A stretch of 64,000 bases of DNA from Rhodamnia argentea (Eukaryota; Streptophyta; Magnoliopsida; Myrtales; Myrtaceae). Below, in pieces: positions 22,101-34,059 of this stretch (its first letter is position 1; each line of letters starts with the position of its first letter). Where the stretch lies: assembly GCF_020921035.1 (NCBI RefSeq), contig NC_063151.1:18482934-18546933 (forward strand), in the 5' to 3' direction. The notes beneath the pieces were generated by a model, which had not been told where the DNA came from, ran no database searches, and worked only from the letters and a program-made list of their open reading frames with translations. A program made the translations under genes and the position numbers.

Positions 22101-25100
22101 TTAGCTGGTAAACTAAGCCTCTTAAATTTCGTCCATGTGCACAAGCAGACGATTCACTTACTCATGGTTCATGCTCAGATGTAGTTGCTATGTTCTCCTG
22201 TGTTAATGGGACCTATCTGCTGATAATTCTTTTTGGTGCATCTGATTTGCAATTTGATCCCAATATAAATACATGAAAAAGCTGAGTGGTTATGTGCTAT
22301 GGAGACTGTTCCTCATGGATAAATCTATATGAGATGGGGCTGAGTTATTTTCTTAGATTTCTCTTCACTCTCATTGACGTTGTATATAGCCTGTCAAGGT
22401 ATATGCTTGTTTTGCACTGTGAGTCAACTTCCTCAATGTATAAGAGTTTGAGGATAAATGGTAGCTTGACAAGGTCACAAACTTGAGTCCTGGTTTCCAT
22501 TTTTGTCATTTCCTCATCTGAAAGAGAGACTACGAGAGAGTGTTGCATATTATGTTAGCACATGACCTCAACTGACAGAGCTAATGCGTACTTCGGTTCT
22601 ACCTTTTGTTTCTTTTTGTCTTCTCTTCTGAGGAGGCCTTTATGCGATAGCAGACGTACTTAGTTTTCCTTTCCTGTTTCTTAAGCCTTTCCCAAATATA
22701 TGACTTGAAGGACAACAATTTTGAGATGACATGCAAAACTTAACCAGCGCGTAATAGAGGAGCAAATGAAGCAGCTCTATGGACTGTACTGAGATTGCAA
22801 AACTTGTATGACTCACAAAGATGCATACACATATAGTGAATTCTCTTTCTGATGGAAGTTCACCTTTAAAATGTCATTGTGCTTCCCATTGGTCATATAA
22901 GTCAGAGAACTCCTTTCATATGCATCACACAATACAAGAAACCAAATTCTGAGTAGCACAGTTTTCTACTGTAACTACTCATCTTAATAGTAGAAACCAT
23001 GCAATAGCCTCTGGGGCTAAATTTTGAAGAATCATGTGAACATATAGTGAAATTATGAGTCTTACTATTGACTCTGTCTATGTAGCCGTTCGCATGCCAT
23101 CTTCACCATCACGTTAGAGCAGATGCGTAGGCTCAATCCACTTATTCCTGGCAATAGCAGTCCTGAGAGTTTAAATGAAGAATACCTGTGTGCCAAATTG
23201 CATCTGGTTGACCTTGCTGGATCAGAGCGAGCCAAGAGAACAGGTTCTGATGGTTTGCGGTTCAAAGAAGGTAAATTAGAGTGCATCTTTCTTTGCTAAA
23301 TAATATATGATCTGCTTACTGAAATGGTAATCAGATTCAATTTTCATTTTTTGATAGGAGTGCACATCAACAGGGGCCTTCTTGCACTTGGTAATGTGAT
23401 CAGTGCTCTTGGTGATGAGAAGAAGCGGAAAGAAGGTGTTCATGTACCTTACAGGGACAGTAAACTAACTAGGCTATTACAGGTTGAGACTTGTGAAGAA
23501 TTATCCTTATCATATGCAAATCTAACGGAACAGTGTTGTCTTAATTAGCAGTATTATCTAGCTGAAGATTGTACACTATTTGGAAGATTAAGCAACTATT
23601 ATTGCGATTTCTTTTCATCTTTGGTAACAATAATGACAAGATGACGTCTGTGTGTTTCTAGAAATCAATGGCTGTGGAAGTTTTTCTTGCACCCTTTTAG
23701 CGTCATATTTTTGACCTTATTGTTTATTGAGTGCTGAGTTCGAAGTCTATTTTGTACCTACACTTACTTTGTTTACATATCAGGATTCGCTTGGCGGCAA
23801 TAGTAGAACAGTGATGATAGGTAAGGCAGAAAAATCTTCCTCGTGCTTTCTGCATACTTTCGATACATACTTATGGAACCTGTGATGCTGCTAGATATGG
23901 CTTTAGATTTGTTGATGCCAATGCTTGTTGGTGCATGAGTTCAATACTTTGGAATAACTTTTGTCTTTGTGTGTGAGAAGAGAATGCATATCACTCATTT
24001 TTGGTTCCTGTATGTATGTGTTTATGGTACCATAGTTGTTTTTTTGAGCTTATTATCATCATAATTTTATTCTAAAAGAATTTCCTTATTGTTTTTCTTT
24101 CATGCCCTCTAAATTTGTTTTCAATTTTCAGCCTGCATTAGCCCTGCTGATATTAACGCTGAAGAAACGCTTAATACTTTGAAGTATGCAAATCGTGCTC
24201 GGAATATACAAAACAAGCCAGTTGTAAGTTTCTGACTAGTAGTTTGCTTTAATTCTTTTTTGCTTTTTCATATGTGGCTGAGCATTCTATACATGGTGGA
24301 AGTACCATAACTACGTCTTCTTTTTCTGGATAGGTTAATAGAGATCCCATGTCAAATGAGATGATAAAGATGCGCCAACAACTAGAGTATTTGCAAGCAG
24401 AACTTTGTGCCCGTGGTGGGCCTTCATCAAATGAAGTGCAGGTATTCCAACTTTATGCAAGTCATTTTCTTCATGTACAGCAGCGGCTTAAGTGGCCAAT
24501 TTCATCTTTAATCCTTATACACTTGCATTAATTAGTCACAGAACTCTTGAACTTATTGTGAAATAATTCTTTCGGTGTCTTGCTTTGCGATATTGCTGTC
24601 TTTTTTTTTTTTTAGCCTAACCAGTCATAATCATTTTTCCTCATAGGCTCTCAAGGAAAGAATTGCTTGGCTTGAAGCAACTAATGAGGATCTTTGTCGA
24701 AAACTACATGAATTCCGAAGCAGATGCTCAACTGTGGAGCACTGTGAAACAGATTCCCAGGTACGATATTGACATGCATCAGGACTATTTTTAGTGCTCA
24801 ATTAGTTCACTGCTTTGGCCCTTTTAAAGGAGGTGAGTCTCATTCAATGATAAATCTATCCATTGTGACATGAAGATCATGGCACCAAAAGCTCCTTACA
24901 TCGCAGCATCAAAGCTGCATACCTTTCTTCCACCTTTCCAAGTCCTTACATCTTGGGGGCTTTGATACAGATGCCCTTTTGTCCATTTTATCTCCACGCC
25001 GATGTCCAGTTACGCTCGTATTTTCTAGTGCTCTCTGGACTTGGTTTATCCTGTAACAGAATTTGTTAAGACATCACATGCACAATTATGCTTCCGCTTT

Positions 25101-28100
25101 TGTGAACCGGAGACATTTCTTGTAGGATGATACCTGCTCTGTGAAAAGTGATGGGCTTAAAAGAGGATTGCAAAGCATGGAGTCATGTGATTTCCAAATG
25201 GGTGAAACCATGAGCAGTATGACCCATCTTCTCTTGATTATGATTCTCTCTAGTACTTCCATTTACTGTTTATCACATCATCTCCTTTCTCATGTTACTT
25301 TGCTCTCCCTTTTTGTTTATCTCCATTTCCCCTTCCCCATTTCCAACTATAGCAGGTGATTCCAGAGATATAGATGAAGTCACAAAAGAGTGGGAACACA
25401 CTCTTCTGCAAAACTCCTTGGACCAAGAGCTGCATGAGTTGAATAAACGCTTGGAGGAGAAGGAGGTACAATGGACTTTCCATATTTTTGACATTTCTGT
25501 CGGTGCAGATTAATGGCTTATTGATATTTGCTAATTTTGGACAGTCCACTCTTTTGCTTGAAATTTCTTGATGGATAAGCGTTCTTCCAATGCCCTCCCA
25601 AAGTAGCAAGACCTTTTGGTTTGCCTAATGAGGAGGTCGCAGTGATATAAACAAATCTCACATTTAGTATTTTGAATCTTGTTGACTCTCTAGAAGGAAC
25701 GAGGGGGATTGTTTAAAAAGAAAAATATAGACGATTATCTCTGAGTTTCTTCTTACTAGTAATACAAATAGCTCTGAGTTGCTTCTTATTAGCTCTACTG
25801 TATGCTTTAGCTGGCATAAGAAAAACTGTTATCTCAGGATTTTGTTATTTGACGCTGCCCTAGTACCTTAACCGACCTTTTGCTTAATGACTCTATAGTC
25901 GGTATGCCCCTAGTGATGGTGTTATAATCTTTAAGACAGGTTGTTGGTTAATATATCATCTTGTTTTACTCATAGAAAAAGGGATGAAAGGAAGATTCCG
26001 TCAGCCAGTCTTTTTGCCTTTTTCCCACATTGTTTCTTTTCTCCTCTCTTACTCAGTTTGCAAGCATTAAAGCTTTTGACTTGTTTTCTGTACTTTCGAA
26101 ACTGCGTATCAACAGTCAGAGATGAAACTTTTTGGAGGCTTGGATACTGTAGCACTCAAGCAACACTTTGGCAAGAAAGTCATGGAGTTGGAAGATGAAA
26201 AAAAAACTGTGCAGGTAGAACACAGTCTCTTCAGTTTATACACGTTGCCCACTGTAGAAAAGTTAAGTGTAATGTATGTTTATTTTCATGTATGTTGAGT
26301 GCAGCAAGAGAGAGATCGCTTGTTGGCTGAAGTTGAGAACCTTGCTGCTAATTCTGATGGACAAACCCAAAAGATGCAGGATATCCATGCTCAGAAACTG
26401 AAGATGCTTGAAGCTCAGGTGATGATGTAACATTTATCATACATTACTTTGTGTCGTGGATGTGAGAAAGGGTGCCTTCTTAGGATGATAACTTTTTATT
26501 GACTGCCCATGTACAACAGATTTCTGATCTCAAGAAGAAACAAGAGAACCAGGTTCAGCTTTTAAAGCAAAAACAAAAAAGTGATGAAGCAGCAAAGAGA
26601 TTGCAGGAAGAAATTCAATCTATAAAGGCACAAAAGGTTGGAACATCACTTGGTCTTCTATGACTCTGAAGTCCACGGCCGCATCATTTTCTAACTTTGT
26701 TTATATCTGTTAGGTTCAACTCCAACATAGGATGAAACAAGAAGCTGAACAGTTTCGACAGTGGAAGGCCTCTCGGGAGAAGGAACTGCTGCAGGTACGC
26801 ATGTCCTGTCTGTATAGTCCATCTGAAGGCCCTTGCTTCTAATTACTTTCCTTTTCTTGGACACACAAGAAAGAAACCGCAATGAATTTAGACATTATAT
26901 CATAGTGTATATCTAACTTTAATGAGGCAAAGTACAACTAAAAAAGTCGCAGTTCTGAGGGGTACTCTTAGTTTATTCTTTCCCAGCCTTAAGAGAATGA
27001 ATGAAGACTCTTGATTTATTATTCACTTTTCATGCCACAACGACGCCTTATTCACCATTATATTGTTACTAGACCTTTCCTTCAGCGCTTCCTCAATATC
27101 TTCGTTCACGGAGTTACCCAACCATGATCGAGCAAGCTTGTAGAAATAATCCAAAACATTTATGCATCACTAATTGCTTATTAATGTCTATAACTTTGAA
27201 GGCCATCAAATCTTATGGCTTTCCATTTGAATTAGGTGGGATTTATAAATAGAGGAAATAATACTTTGTAAATCTTAAACACTATTAGGATGGGAAGCCA
27301 AATGCCGACATGTAGGTGTACCTTCCAATGAAGTGTACAGTTGCAGTGAAGCACTTGTAGAAAATGTCAACAAAATTAATTCATTTTGCACTGCAGTTGA
27401 AATAGTTTTGCATTTAGAGTTAGATGCATAACTTTGTGACATTTACTCCTTGGTCTATTTTAATTATTTTGTTCCTGAAAGAACAAATGATCTGTGTGCA
27501 TCTTCTTTGCAGAACACTTTAGCATGCTTTAATAATGTTTTAGTTTTTGAAACTTTTTTCTGTTGTCAATTCTCCATTTGCTTGAGCAGTTGCGGAAGGA
27601 GGGGAGGAGGAATGAATATGAACGGCATAAATTGCAAGCTCTAAATCAACGTCAGAAAATGGTATTCTCATACCATGCTCATCGTTTTTTGGTCAAGTCC
27701 AATAGTTTCAATTACAGTTATGAAAATGATTATGCCCAAGATGCAGATCATATTTAGCATTTAACATGGCGTGCAGCTATATACATTTCAATAGTGTTAT
27801 TCAGTGGGCAGTCTATTTGAGGAAATCAACATGCGCTTTATTATATCTGAGAAGATGTTGCTTTAAGTGTTGCTGCATCCAGTAATTTTTTTTATTTTAT
27901 TTTATGGCTATCACAGTAGCAAGCCTTTCCCGCCAAAAAAATAAAATTAAGCAGCATCGCAAAACCTATCAGTATCTTGCTGACCATCATGTCTAGTAGG
28001 CTAACTAGATATGCAAACTTCAGTATGGTCTTTTTGCTTCATTTTTTTAGTTGTGCAAATGACTTGCAAGGCAATGATGCGTGACAGCTGGCAATTAAAT

Positions 28101-31100
28101 GAAAACTCCATTGATTTGCTTATGCTGACATCTGAAAAAGATTGAGAGGATGAAAATTGAAATCGTTATTTGTCTTTTCACTGGAATGAAATTTTTGTCC
28201 CAGGTTCTTCAAAGAAAGACAGAAGAGGCTGCAATGGCCACCAAGAGGCTAAAAGAGTTACTAGAAGCTCGCAAATCTTCTGCTCGTGACAACTCGGGTA
28301 CGTTGTTCATTGTATTCTGTGAGAATTTGTAGCAGAAATTACTAATTGTTTTTACACAAGGTCTATTTCATGGATGATTAATACTCTGTACTGTTTAAAT
28401 GCATATAAAAAAATGCTTGTAAATGAATTCACTGTATCTGAAGGCTTCACTTAGAATCAGGGTCTTTCTTTCTGCCTTCTAATTCATTTTTTATGCTGTA
28501 TTCCAGTTATGGGCAATGTCAATGGAATAAATGGGCAGGTAGTGGTCTTGTTCACTGTTATTTTTTCCCCGACGTTAACCTATGATTTTCTGTTATTGAA
28601 GTTAATCCAAGTATTGAATCTTCAGACCAATGAAAAGTCCTTACAACGCTGGCTTGACCATGAGCTTGAAGTAATGGTGAACGTCCATGAAGTACGATTT
28701 GAATATGAGAAGCAAAGTCAAGTGTAAGTCACTGATTCAGAATGGGACTTTGATGCTAGCTGCTGTGTTTTATAGCTTTATCAATTAATCTGTTCAATGT
28801 AGGCGAGCTGCACTGGCAGAAGAATTATCTCTCCTGAAGCAAGCGGATGAATTTGCTTCGAAGGGGCTTAGCCCTCCAAGAGGAAAGAATGGCTTTGCAA
28901 GGTAAGTGAAAGTGATTCATGAGACTTTCAGAAATGCCGGTTGTCATGCTGGTGTTTACATATTCGATGTTTTCATGTTGCTCTTTGCTTTTGCTTTCCA
29001 GAGCTTCCTCCATGTCACCAAATGCAAGAATGGCCAGAATGTCTTCCCTTGAGAGTATGCTAAGCATATCATCCAACTCACTTGTAGCCATGGCTTCACA
29101 GCTTTCAGAGGCAGAAGAGCGGGAACGTGGCTTCACTAATCGTGGCCGTTGGAACCAGTTGCGTTCAATGGGAGATGCAAAGAACTTGCTTCAATATATG
29201 TTCAGTTCTCTTGCCGATACAAGGTGCTTCTCTTGGCCCAGTTTGCTGTTATCTGCAGAAATACTCTCATGTCCTTGCTTTAGTAGAAACATTACCCTAC
29301 TACTATTATCCAATCTTATATAGGTGGACCTCTATTTTTAGTCTTAGATATCTGTTAATGTGGACACGGCCAAAATTGTAGCGGGTGTGACTGTTAGCAG
29401 AATAAGATGACAACACGTACATCTCTCCATTCCAATAGTCCGTAAAGAACAGTGAAATTGATTGATGGCCTTACCAATATAAATATTCAAGGATGTGTTG
29501 TGATACCAGTAATTTTCCAGTTTCCGTATTTAATTCCAACAATTGAAATTAACATTCTCAAGAATGGCACCTCTCCCTTTTTCCCTTTTTTTTTTTTTTT
29601 TCAGGTGCCAATTATGGGAGAGGGATATGGAGATCAACGAAATGAAAGACCAACTGAAAGAACTCGTAGGTTTACTGCGGCAGAGTGAGTTACGAAGAAA
29701 AGATGTTGAAAAAGAATTAAAATCAAGAGAGCAAGCTATTGCAATTGCATCGGCTACGTCTCCGGTAAGTTTTCATCCAATTTCAAATTTCTAGTCTTTA
29801 TGTAATTGAGAGGATGATGATGTTGGAAACAATCTCTACCTGAATTCATGAAAACTGTAGATATTAGTTTCAGACTTCCAGCATACAACTATGAATGAGA
29901 AACTTGTTCAATTTGGTCCTAGCATGCATGGAATTCGAACAATGATTTCACTTTTATGTGTACCACGTATAAAGGTGTCAAAATGGGTTGAAGACCTATT
30001 TATTAACCCATATATGATGAGTTGAGTTGGGTCACATATGGGCTAGCTAAATTTTACTAAATGGGTTGATATGGGTTTGAGCAATAAAGTCCAATAAAAT
30101 GTGGGTTTTTAATGGGTCTAAAGCCCAAGCCACCTGCGGTCCCTCTTTACTTTGTCTTCAGGTTCAGCTTGGGAGTTTTTGGGTGGGGCAACTTATTTTC
30201 TAGTTTTTCTTCTACTTACGATCTTCTGTTTTTCAAAATTGAAAAATAGTACAAAATTTTGTTTTTTTCATCCTTAAAAAAGTCTTGAAAATTAACATAT
30301 CATTATGCATGTCAATATTTATTGACTTATTGATTTTAATAGATGTCAGATACTTCATTTTTAAAAGTTTAATTTTTTGCAAAATAAAGAAAAAGTACCA
30401 AACTTATTTGGAACCTTATAAAACTACTAGAAGTTTTACCTTTTACACAAAAGTTTTTGCTTTTTAATATCTGTCATCCGACCAAAAAAAAAATCTACAT
30501 GTCTTAGTAATCTGGGTCGGGTTGGGCATGGATCACTGGATTAGCATTGCATATAGGTCAAAACGGGTTAAATGGGTCGATTTGGGTTGTACAATTTTCA
30601 ACCCGACCCACCCATTTGACAGCCCCAGCTACGTAGTTTCCAATTAGCCTTGTTCAAGTGTAGAGCTGTGACTTGATATCTTTTTTTCTGGTGTCAATTT
30701 GTTGAACTCCATTAACTCTTTGAATTTGGCATTGACAGGCAAACTCACCTAATTCACTGAAGCACTTCTCTGATGAGGCGAGTGGTCCTCTATCTCCAAT
30801 CTCTCTACCTGCACAGAAGCAGCTCAAATATACCCCAGGGATTGTAAATGGCTCAATCCAGGAATCAGCGGCATTTATAGATCAGACACGAAAGGTCAAT
30901 ATCTTCTGGTTTTTCGGTGATATGCCTTGTAACTTACTTAATAGTTTGATGTTCATACTGCTGCAGATGGTTCCAATGGGACAATTGTCGATGAGGAAAT
31001 TGGCAGTTGTTGGACAAGCTGGGAAGCTATGGAGATGGAAGAGGAGTCATCACCAGTGGCTCTTGCAATTCAAATGGAAGTGGCAGAAGCCATGGAGACT

Positions 31101-31179
31101 TTCTGAATGGATTAGGCATAGTGATGAAACTATTATGAGAGCAAGGCCTCGCCCACAAGCATTACAAGATGTTATGTGA
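19125..31179 (+). CDS. FRA1: Kinesin-4 family motor KIN-4A, ortholog of FRAGILE FIBER 1
   Basis: Twenty-five exons join in frame to 1039 aa (Arabidopsis FRA1 is about the same length): 19125-19271, 20652-20798, 20890-21039, 21733-21986, 23086-23270, 23358-23482, 23784-23820, 24132-24223, 24334-24441, 24647-24760, 25126-25216, 25353-25465, 26116-26214, 26305-26418, 26520-26636, 26714-26794, 27590-27661, 28204-28297, 28507-28538, 28626-28723, 28803-28901, 29002-29223, 29605-29764, 30739-30894, 30967-31179. All introns are GT-AG. The motor (about 15-375) has the P-loop GQTGSGKT (97-104), switch I SSRSH (232-236) and switch II DLAGSE (275-280). A long coiled coil follows (about 385-800), then the Trp/Lys-rich tail ([11 protein letters not shown]). 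The family walks to microtubule plus ends and supports delivery of non-cellulosic wall polysaccharides and cellulose-microfibril order. Its oddity is an N-terminal run of 11 Gly. The 3' acceptor of exon 12 was chosen to give TGDSRD, as in the family. Confidence 0.95.
29973..30626. mobile_element. MITE-like element inside kinesin intron 23
   Basis: The left end AAGGTGTCAAAATGGGTTGA and the right end (complement GGGGCTGTCAAATGGGTGGG) form imperfect inverted repeats around an AT-rich interior. Subterminal GGGTTGA/AACCCGACCC motifs are repeated on both sides. The TGTCAAATGGGT end is typical of non-autonomous plant hAT-like elements; no clear 8-bp target duplication is visible. A related right end (CCCCATTTTGACAGCCC) is seen near 52,790-52,807. 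It lies within the 974-bp intron and leaves both splice sites intact. Confidence 0.6.
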
Positions 31180-33016
31180 TACGATTGCAGTCACCAGCTA
31201 TTGCCTGATCTTTTTTCCTTGGAACTTGCAGCATGCAGCATGTTGCATAGCCACATGTAGCAGGAGGTAATTTTGTCTGAGTTCGATAACCTTGGGGGAG
31301 TAACTCGGTGAAATACTTAGTTTGGCGGAAGGCATAGACATCCGGAACCCATGGAAGATGCTAGTTTGGCACCCTACTTTTGATTTTGGCCAAAGTTTCA
31401 CCTGGAGGTGCTAAATAAAAATACATGAGAAGATTGTTCTTTAAAAGAGCAAGCAATTTCCTGTCGAGTTGCTAGATCGTTCATACGTCTCCTGTGCTAG
31501 GGATGCAAGTACCAACTACATTCCTGTGGAGTGTTCAGCTTCAATTGATAAAAAAACTGAGAAAGTACTAACTTAGTTTCTTGGTTTATCAATTGAGGTT
31601 AGCATGGTCACAGCTTTTAGCCAAATGCCCATTGCCGCAAATGACCTAATACGTTCCTCTGTTTTTGCAGTTGATGCTGGTTTTTGAGGATCTCTTGCTT
31701 ATGAATGTATCTCGAACAAGTTGAAGTTGCACAAGCTGGTTTTGGAAGCTTGAAAGTTTTGCTGTTTCATCATCAGGAGCATCTTGTACAGAAGGTTGGA
31801 TGCTGCTGAACAGTTTCTAAGTTTACGGGGTAAAGATGCAAGTAGACATTAGCTGAACATAACATCACCAATGCGAGGGTGACGCCTGATTTTGGTGCTC
31901 CTTTCCCAGTCAATAACGGAAGTCGAGGGAATCGCTTTGGAGTCAGAAAGATGTATATTGAAGGTCTAAACTAGGTGTTGTTTTGTAGTGTTTTGGGCCA
32001 AGCCTGTTCATATGGTTTGTTGTTTGTCTCTGTCTGTTGTTGTATTGATTGTAGATTGTAGCCTCCTTCAGCCATTGCAACGATACCAATATTCTTTGAT
32101 ATGTTTTGCTCGCTGTTCTGTTTTGAGATCTGTGTGTGGGGTGAGTGAAAAATCTTGTAAACCTTTTCTTGTCCAGAAAGTGATGAATACTCTGTTAACC
32201 AGTTTTGTCTTCAAGATGCAAGATTATTAGTTTATTTATGTTCAAGATTCAATACTTTCGGACATTCTGCACTCGCATACTGTTTCACCAAACTTGCGCC
32301 ATACTTGCCGCATATCCGATGCTAGAATATTACTGGCTTCAACTATGTAGATGTCACCCGACCAAAAAAAAAAAAAAACTAAGTACATGTAACAGCTTAA
32401 GTTCCATATCAAGTGAGAGATCATTGCAGAGTGATTCACAAGTGAAATACACTCTAAACAGTCACTACTTCGGTTGACTGCTTGGATATTCTCATTCTCA
32501 TTTTTACGAAGTGATTGTTTCACGAAAAATGAATAATTTTAAAAAAATTATAAAAAATAGTCGCTTATATCACTTATAAAGTTAGATTAATAAAAAAAAT
32601 TGATCATTCACATAAATGTTAAGTCATAAATTGTTATTGATAAAGAAAATATTTTCGTTGATTAAAGCAACACGAACAATTATTTTTAAAATAATATTTC
32701 TAAATTATTTATTTTTTGAAAAATAAACAATTCTTTAACCTCATAACGCACGTAAAACGGGTCCTGTTGTTAAATTGGCCATTTGAACGAATGCATTTTA
32801 CCTTTTTCCTAAATGTATCGTCACAATCTATCTTTTGTGGCCCCATGGAATCATCATATTTGGGTTTTGCCAGGATGTGGATACAGCAGAGCCCGTTACA
32901 AGCTCCTTTGGCAAAAGCTGATAATGACAAGTTCCGCTTACTATAGGCTCCGAACGCATCCGAAACTAGATGGTAACCGTACTCCAAGATGTGGTAACAG
33001 TACTCCAAGATGGTAA
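31180..33016. other. FRA1 3' UTR and downstream intergenic region
   Basis: The kinesin 3' UTR begins at 31,180. An AATAAA at 31,414-31,419 is a candidate poly(A) signal. A pyrimidine-rich stretch ending TTTTTGCAG at about 31,670 could be an acceptor of a 3'-UTR intron. From about 32,505 to 32,735 lies an AT-rich stretch with TGTTTCACGAAAAAT at one end and TTTTTGAAAAATAAACAA at the other, a degenerate copy of the MITE family seen whole at 55,842-56,083. No further gene is supported. Confidence 0.5.
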
Positions 33017-33639
33017 GGCTGTGTATGGTAACGTTTTTGTTTTTTAGAACATATTTGAAATAGAAATTTTTTTTTTTGTGTTTATGTTCCCGATTACGAT
33101 TTTTGAGAACAGAAACGCTGCAACCGGCGGTAGCTAGTGAGGGCGGCGGTTGACCGGCGAGCGGCGGTGGCTAGCAGTGGGTGGTGGTGGTCGATGGCAG
33201 ACTAGGGAGCGGTGGCTAACCGGCAGCCGGCGGCGGATTGACAAGTAACGACCGATGGGCAATTGGCGACGGACCGGCGACCGACGGCCAACAACGACGG
33301 AGGGCGCGGCCGACCAACTAAGCGGGGGGAGGAGGCCGGGCCGAGGCGGGGCTAGCGGTGGCAGGGGCGGTAGAGGCCGGCGACGGGCGGGCGGGGGAAG
33401 ACCGACGGTAGGTGGCCGATGACCTGGGACGGGCGGTGGCGGTCACTTTAACTCCTCGCCAACGATGGTGGACGGTGGTGGCTTGCACAAGCTCGCCCTC
33501 GAGTTGTTTCTAAAAAGTGTTCCAAAATCCAAAAACAAGTTTATTTTTTATTTCTCATTTTTGCTCCAAAAGTGTTTTCGGAACACTTTTGGAACAATTC
33601 TTTACCATATACGTTTCTAGAGTATTACCACACAGACCC
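33017..33639. mobile_element. PIF/Harbinger (Tourist-like) MITE with GC-rich core
   Basis: The left TIR is GGCTGTGTATGGTAACGTTT; the right TIR, complemented, is GGGTCTGTGTGGTAATACTC. TAA flanks both sides (33,014-33,016 and 33,640-33,642), matching the TWA target site of Harbinger elements. The arms are AT-rich with inverted GAACA/TGTTC motifs. The centre (about 33,115-33,490) is strikingly GC-rich and built of loose GGCGGTGG, CGGCGA and CCGGCG repeats. No transposase is encoded. The TIR motif is shared with the element at 3822-4174. Confidence 0.75.
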
Positions 33640-33642
33640 TAA

Positions 33643-34059
33643 GTACTCAACGTTTTTCATACTACAGAGGACAGCCAAACCAAAATACGCTGATGCCCAT
33701 CTGAAAGCTATGCAAGAGAGATCTCGCTGTATAACAGACCGGACAAAAACAAACTCTGCATTGAGGAAAAAACTGTCCCCTCTAAATCCTATGTCCTTAT
33801 TTCACAAGCTGCTACTATTGTAATGCAGGAGCACAATTTTCTTTAGTACTTCATTGGAACAAGTTGTGTGAGCTTTGAGCTGATCCAGATTACGGGGGTA
33901 ATCGCACACAAGGCACCAAGTGGTTTCCTCATAAGTTGCCGTCATCTGGCAACTCAATCAAAATTTCTGGCAGCGGATAGAAGTGTATAGTTAAACGGGC
34001 AAATCCATTAAAGGCTCAGGCAACTTCAACCAAGACAGTGCATGTGCTTAAGCATCTGA
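33643..34059. other. Intergenic / 3' flank of the C2HC gene
   Basis: Nothing recognisable apart from the probable 3' UTR of the minus-strand gene that ends at 34,060. Confidence 0.4.
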
